This document shows, piece after piece, positions 62,591 through 64,000 of a stretch of 64,000 nucleotides of DNA. Location of the stretch: positions 310,001 to 374,000 of the forward strand of contig NZ_QPKJ02000003.1 of the NCBI RefSeq assembly GCF_003344625.1, in the 5' to 3' direction. Source of the DNA: Solirubrobacter deserti. GTDB lineage: Bacteria; Actinomycetota; Thermoleophilia; Solirubrobacterales; Solirubrobacteraceae. Both the position numbers and the translations under genes were made by a program. The notes beneath the pieces were generated by a model. That model made no database searches and was not told where the DNA came from. It saw nothing but the letters and a program-made list of their open reading frames with translations. Positions within the stretch are counted from its first letter, which is position 1, and every line of letters starts with the position of its first letter.

Positions 62591-63546
62591 AGCGGACCGG
62601 GTTGGCGCTCGTCGCCCTCGGTGCCGTTCCCGCCACCGCTTCCGCCCAGACGCCGCCGGCTCCCGCTCCCGTTCCGGCCACCGCGACGCTGTCCGTGACC
62701 GCCCAGGACACGCTCGGCGGCGCCGCGCTCACCGGCCGCTCGTTCACGGCGCGGGTCGTGATGAAGCCGTACGTCCCGAACGAGACGGCGGTCCTGCGGG
62801 TCTATCGCGGCAAGAAGAAGATCCGCGTCAAGACGCTGGCGTTCAAGCCCGTCAACGGCGGCGCGGCCGGCGTGGCCACGCTCAAGGTCAAGTCGGCCAA
62901 GGCCGGCCGGCTCTCGCTGCGCGCCTCCCACCGCGCCACGCCCGCGCTGGCGACGGCCGTGGCCAAGACGGTGCGCCTGGACGCCGTGCGGCCGTACGCG
63001 GCCCGCGGCTCCCGCGGCGCCGCGGTGCGCATCCTGCAGTCACGGCTCGCCGCGATGAAGTACGTGGTCCCGCGCACGGGCGTCTACGACAGTGGCACCG
63101 CCAACGCGGTCATGGCCTGGCGCAAGATGACCGGGATGGCGCGGACCTACACCGCGACGTCCGACGTCTTCAGCGGGCTGCTCGCCGGCAAGGGCAAGTT
63201 CAAGGTCCGCCACCCCGGTGACGGGCGCCACGTCGAGGCGCGCATCAGCAAGCAGGTGTTCGCGCTGATCGACGGCGGCAAGGTCCAGCGCATCTACCAC
63301 ACGTCCACGGGCGCGCCCGCCACGCCGACCGTGCGCGGCAAGTTCCGCGTCTACCGCAAGGACCCGGGCACCAACGCCAAGGGCATGGTCGACTCGGTGT
63401 ACTTCATCCGCGGCTACGCCATCCACGGCTACGTGTCCGTGCCGCCTTACAACGCGAGCCACGGTTGCCTGCGCGTCCCGATCCCGAACGCGCGGGAGAT
63501 CTACAACTGGCTTCAGCTCGGCAACGTCGTCTGGGTGGAGGAGTAG
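62587..63546 (+). CDS. L,D-transpeptidase (YkuD) with peptidoglycan-binding domain
   Basis: 319 residues. Signal peptide MKRTGLALVALGAVPATASAQ, then a beta domain, a peptidoglycan-binding repeat (GSRGAAVRILQSRLAAMKYVVPRTGVYDSGT) and the YkuD catalytic domain. The active site IHGYVSVPPYNASHGCLRVP near residues 282-301 includes the catalytic Cys. Forms 3-3 crosslinks or attaches proteins to the wall. Coupled to the CPBP protease. Its end overlaps the minus-strand ligase gene by 34 bp. Confidence 0.9.
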   Translation: MKRTGLALVALGAVPATASAQTPPAPAPVPATATLSVTAQDTLGGAALTGRSFTARVVMKPYVPNETAVLRVYRGKKKIRVKTLAFKPVNGGAAGVATLKVKSAKAGRLSLRASHRATPALATAVAKTVRLDAVRPYAARGSRGAAVRILQSRLAAMKYVVPRTGVYDSGTANAVMAWRKMTGMARTYTATSDVFSGLLAGKGKFKVRHPGDGRHVEARISKQVFALIDGGKVQRIYHTSTGAPATPTVRGKFRVYRKDPGTNAKGMVDSVYFIRGYAIHGYVSVPPYNASHGCLRVPIPNAREIYNWLQLGNVVWVEE

Positions 63547-64000
63547 CCCCAGGACTCAGCGGCCAGGCGGGAAAGCACCTCGTGCATCCCGCCGGCGGCG
63601 TGGGCCGCGCGCATGCGGTCCGCGCCGCCGCCGTCGCGCAGGATGCGCTCGACCTCCTCGAGCGCGTCCTCGCCGTGCAACTCTGACGCGTAGCCGCGGG
63701 CGAGCGCGAGCGCGTCGGCGCCGACCTCCCGCATCGGGCGGATCGCGCCGCGCCACCAGACCGTCGCGTCGAGCCCGTCGCGCGCGGCGCGGAAGGACGA
63801 CTCCATGATCCCCTCGGTCGGCGGTGCGGCCTCCTCCTCACCGTTCGCGCAGGCCACGGCCAGCGCGTGCACGAGCGCGGCGATCCCCGTCGCCGACTCG
63901 AGCCGGCTCTGCGCGTCCATCGCGCGCACCTCGATCGTGCCGAGCCGCGGGCTGGGTCGGATGTCCCACCACAAGTACGTGTAGTCAGGGGCCTCGGCCG
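63513..64000 (-). CDS. Carboxylate-amine ligase / glutamate-cysteine ligase (GCS2) family (5' partial)
   Basis: The gene continues beyond the right edge; the frame is open at 64000. Visible residues include YTYLWWDIRPSPRLGTIEVRAMDAQ, a core motif of GCS2-type ATP-dependent ligases (YbdK, EgtA), and a helical C-terminal part ending in SYSSTQTTLPS-like tail. It may make gamma-glutamylcysteine or related thiols; actinobacteria use EgtA in ergothioneine and GshA-like enzymes. The substrate cannot be set from this fragment. It converges on the L,D-transpeptidase. Confidence 0.82.
   Translation of the reverse strand, partial: AEAPDYTYLWWDIRPSPRLGTIEVRAMDAQSRLESATGIAALVHALAVACANGEEEAAPPTEGIMESSFRAARDGLDATVWWRGAIRPMREVGADALALARGYASELHGEDALEEVERILRDGGGADRMRAAHAAGGMHEVLSRLAAESWGYSSTQTTLPS

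Overview
The window is about 64 kb of very GC-rich chromosomal DNA, gap-free in coding content. Gene content (split cytochrome b complex, menaquinone genes, Tat, sortase, LAL-type regulator, oxygen-tolerant lifestyle genes, no flagellar or phage blocks) and protein style point to an actinobacterium. My best inference is the class Thermoleophilia (Solirubrobacter/Conexibacter-like), but no rRNA is present to confirm it. The left edge cuts yidC and the right edge cuts a glutamate-cysteine ligase-like gene. The order yidC-jag-rsmG-parA-parB, two near-consensus parS sites, and nearby purA, dnaB, rplI, rpsR, ssb and rpsF place the window close to the replication origin.

Layout. 1-4.0 kb: membrane insertion, RNA binding, 16S methylation and chromosome partition, with parS at 1212-1227 and 2205-2220, then tRNA-Ile. 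4-7.6 kb: a secreted RTX-like protein, a short-chain dehydrogenase and an aldehyde dehydrogenase. 7.7-11.1 kb: a tightly packed operon with a 47-residue peptide ending in an arginine run, an ABC exporter, a protein kinase, an anchored protein with a polyaspartate tail and a PepSY-like protein. 11.2-13.2 kb: a two-component system. 13.3-19.3 kb: an orphan adenine methyltransferase, a bifunctional-nuclease-family protein, a secreted protein, Ddl, an aminotransferase and a DUF4126 protein. 19.4-23.7 kb: a phosphodiesterase-like protein, a collagen-like protein, YmdB and a PerM-type permease. 23.75-27.1 kb: hemB, a fused AhbA/AhbB-like siroheme decarboxylase, and hemL, all translationally coupled.

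27.1-34.3 kb is a respiration and export block: Rieske protein, cytochrome b6-like subunit, subunit IV/cytochrome c fusion, menaquinone methyltransferase, polyprenyl diphosphate synthase, then tatA and tatC. The Rieske protein itself carries a twin-arginine signal. tRNA-Lys follows. 34.4-39.1 kb holds a catalase-fold protein, an ABC transporter pair, a class IV aminotransferase and a Gfo/Idh/MocA oxidoreductase. 39.1-42.6 kb (minus strand) carries purA and a dnaB-helicase-loader pair. 42.7-47 kb holds a large LuxR regulator, an ECF-like sigma factor with a coupled partner, and a second collagen-like protein. 47.1-49.4 kb is the rpsF/ssb/rpsR/rplI locus, but with ssb inverted. 49.4-53.8 kb: a low-complexity protein, trehalose-6-phosphate synthase and a second two-component system. 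53.8-56.7 kb: a degenerate M28-like membrane protein, a sortase and a FlgM-like protein. 56.7-60.3 kb (minus): thiL, infA, a cold-shock protein and a class A penicillin-binding protein. 60.3-64 kb: MscS, HAD hydrolase, CPBP protease, L,D-transpeptidase and the partial ligase.

The most promising undescribed system is the peptide/exporter/kinase operon at 7.7-11.1 kb. The hemB-ahbAB-hemL cluster, the inverted ssb and the parS site covering the rsmG start codon are also notable. All functional statements rest on sequence motifs read by eye; no database search was run.
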